A DNA stretch of 64,000 nt from Planomonospora sp. ID67723. GTDB lineage: Bacteria; Actinomycetota; Actinomycetes; Streptosporangiales; Streptosporangiaceae. The stretch covers positions 1 through 64,000 of the forward strand of contig NZ_JABTEZ010000007.1 of assembly GCF_015711605.1 (NCBI RefSeq). Direction: 5' to 3'. Under the pieces are notes generated by a model. That model ran no database searches, was not told where the DNA came from, and saw only the letters and a program-made list of their open reading frames with translations. The translations under genes and the position numbers were made by a program. Below, one piece after another: positions 62,439 through 64,000 of the stretch (positions are counted from its first letter, which is position 1; each line of letters starts with the position of its first letter).

Positions 62439-64000
62439 TCAGAGGGAGCCGGGGGCCGCGAAGGTGTAGCCCAGCCGCTCGATCCCGTCGATGGTCTCGC
62501 CGAGCCGCTCGGTGCCGAGGTAGGGGTGGTAGAAGAAGCTGGCGACGCCGTCGCGGACGACGAGGTTGGCCTCGGCCGCCTTGACCAGGTCGGCCGGGAG
62601 CACTGACGGGTGGTTGTTGTAGCCCTTCGGGATCAGGTTGCCGATGTTCTCCGGCAGCACCGTCGAGCCGTAGACGTCGGTGACGGTGTAGGGGAAGAAC
62701 TGCCCGGCCATATGGTCGTAGCGCGGCGCCGTACCGGAGAGCGTCCCGGCGAAGTAGAGGCTGCGCTCGTAGCGCGTGCCGAAGCGCGACCTGGCCGCCT
62801 TGTAGTCCTCCGCCGAGGCGGCGTAGTGCGGGAACTCGAAGATCGTCGGCACGGGCAAGCCCGCCGCCCTGAACTCCGCGGCCGAGGCGTCGATCCGGCC
62901 CCGCGCCCAGTCGGCGGAGTCGCCGGCGACGGGCCCGTCGTAGACGACGTAGTCCTTGTCGTCGACGTGGGCGGCGTAGAACTCGAAGTCGTCGCCGCTG
63001 GCCCCGTTGTAGGGGTTGGGCTTGTCGGCGTACTGGTGGGTGTACCCGTGCATGATCATCGTGCCGCCGTTGGCCAGCATGTACCTGAGAGCCTCGACCA
63101 CCGCGGGCCGGTCCCGCAGCCGGATCTCGACGCCCTTCTCGGGCTCCCTGTGGAGCGGGTAGACGCCGAAGGAGTAGGGGATCTTCCGGCGGGCCAGCTC
63201 GGTGGCGATCTCCATCAGGCCGGCGGGGTCGGCGGCGGGGCCGATGTCCTCCAGGCGGACCATGGCGCGGTGCCGCTCGGGGGTCTGCGGGGCCAGCGCG
63301 TCGAACAGCAGGTCGGCGAAGACCAGGTAGCGGTCGGAGGCCGAGGTGTAGGCGAAGGGGATCTCGCCGACGTAGGTCAGGTTCTTCGAGCGGATCGCCC
63401 AGGGAAGCTGCGTGCCGTTGGCGCGTACGGCGCTGGCCAGCACCTTGGCCTTGCTCCCGTCGACGGCGGCGTAGCCCATCAGGCCCGCCTCGTTGCCGGT
63501 GTCCCGGGTGAGCGTGCGGCCCTTGTAGAGCACCTGCCCGATGGCTCCGCGCTCCAGCTGGGACGGCATCCAGCCGTATGCGGCGGCGAAGTCGGGGGTG
63601 GAGGAGGTGAGCTGCCAGATGTTGTGGTTCAGCCAGATCACCGGGCGGTCGGCGGTGCGCACGTCGGCCAGGAACGCCTGCGGCAGCGGCTCGTCATAGG
63701 TGGAGCCCACGTAGACGACCGCGGTGAAGCCCTTCATCGCACCGGCGGTGTAGGCCGAGACCGGCATCGCGGTGAACGTGCCGAAGTGCCCGGTGAGGTT
63801 GACCGCCTGGGTGGCGTACAGCTCGCCGGCCTGAGGCCACCGGCCGGTCGTGTCGTACAGCACGAGCGTGGAGCGGCCGGTGCCCGCCAGACCCCCCTTG
63901 AAGACGGGTGCCGCGGCGCTCACGGTCCCGACCGGGGGCTGCGGTCCCGCGGCGGCGGGAGGCTGCGGCCACAGCAGGCCGGCGGCGAGGAACGCGCCGG
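62439..64000 (-). CDS. secreted DUF2334 polysaccharide-deacetylase-like protein 2 (5' end outside window)
   Basis: The frame runs off the window edge; about 520 residues are visible, beginning inside the signal peptide (GAFLAAGLLWPQPPAAAGPQ). It keeps the same motifs as the neighbouring paralogue (MVRLEDIGPAADP, TMIMHGYTHQYAD, EFPHYAAS, SFFYHPYLGT). Long stretches are identical and short ones divergent, as near 63120-63230. Tandem duplication with gene conversion is likely. Confidence 0.85.
   Translation of the reverse strand, partial: GAFLAAGLLWPQPPAAAGPQPPVGTVSAAAPVFKGGLAGTGRSTLVLYDTTGRWPQAGELYATQAVNLTGHFGTFTAMPVSAYTAGAMKGFTAVVYVGSTYDEPLPQAFLADVRTADRPVIWLNHNIWQLTSSTPDFAAAYGWMPSQLERGAIGQVLYKGRTLTRDTGNEAGLMGYAAVDGSKAKVLASAVRANGTQLPWAIRSKNLTYVGEIPFAYTSASDRYLVFADLLFDALAPQTPERHRAMVRLEDIGPAADPAGLMEIATELARRKIPYSFGVYPLHREPEKGVEIRLRDRPAVVEALRYMLANGGTMIMHGYTHQYADKPNPYNGASGDDFEFYAAHVDDKDYVVYDGPVAGDSADWARGRIDASAAEFRAAGLPVPTIFEFPHYAASAEDYKAARSRFGTRYERSLYFAGTLSGTAPRYDHMAGQFFPYTVTDVYGSTVLPENIGNLIPKGYNNHPSVLPADLVKAAEANLVVRDGVASFFYHPYLGTERLGETIDGIERLGYTFAAPGSL

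Overview
The window is very GC-rich DNA with actinobacterial habits: GTG/TTG starts, leaderless genes, Flp/Tad pili, S8 proteases, and BMP and YceI proteins. It carries flagellin, cap and flagellin-chaperone genes, chemotaxis genes, c-di-GMP enzymes, a Tad pilus operon and several cell-wall hydrolases. That set fits a zoospore-forming actinomycete (Planomonospora, Actinoplanes or Kineosporia type). The genus is not determined. No tRNA, rRNA or CRISPR was found.

Layout. 0-4.8 kb: three near-identical flagellin genes (the first cut by the window edge), then fliD, fliS and a small companion gene. 4.85-18.4 kb is an accessory region. It holds PIN/RHH toxin-antitoxin modules, a methyltransferase/flavoprotein/XRE-cupin set, a triplicated secreted RlpA-like gene in large direct repeats, parAB and a tyrosine recombinase. 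Threaded through it, and reaching 20.4 kb, is a family of palindromes with the core GTTTACGSCGTAAAC (13 exact, 2 near-exact), one of them in-frame inside parB. 18.6-30.7 kb: a chemoreceptor, a BMP lipoprotein, pirin, yceI/marR, a glycoside-hydrolase-like lipoprotein, a SnoaL/TetR pair, a KfrA-like coiled-coil protein behind a 26-bp inverted repeat, and an EAL-HDOD protein. 30.9-40.4 kb: two histidine kinases, a second chemoreceptor, a replication-protein-like gene with an RHH partner, and a stand-alone receiver. 40.6-48.8 kb: an eight-gene Tad pilus operon whose TadB carries an unusual N-terminal von Willebrand A domain. 49.1-55.2 kb: a third chemoreceptor, a diguanylate cyclase, cheW and cheA. 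55.5-64 kb: a subtilisin, a second replication-like gene with upstream iterons and an RHH partner, a CHAP hydrolase, and two near-duplicate DUF2334 proteins.

How it works together. A sigma-28/FliA-type promoter, CTCA-N16-GCCGATGA, can be read in front of both complete flagellins, two chemoreceptors, cheA, the CHASE kinase and the GGDEF gene. Scattered transcription units therefore look like one motility regulon. The Tad pilus, chemotaxis and c-di-GMP genes suit a motile-cell programme, and the wall hydrolases suit spore or sporangium wall remodelling.

Two Rep-like/RHH modules share a 21-bp upstream motif. Together with parAB, the recombinase, the KfrA-like gene and the TA modules they give the region a plasmid-like character. 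It may be a megaplasmid, an integrated plasmid or a chromosomal arm; the window alone cannot decide.
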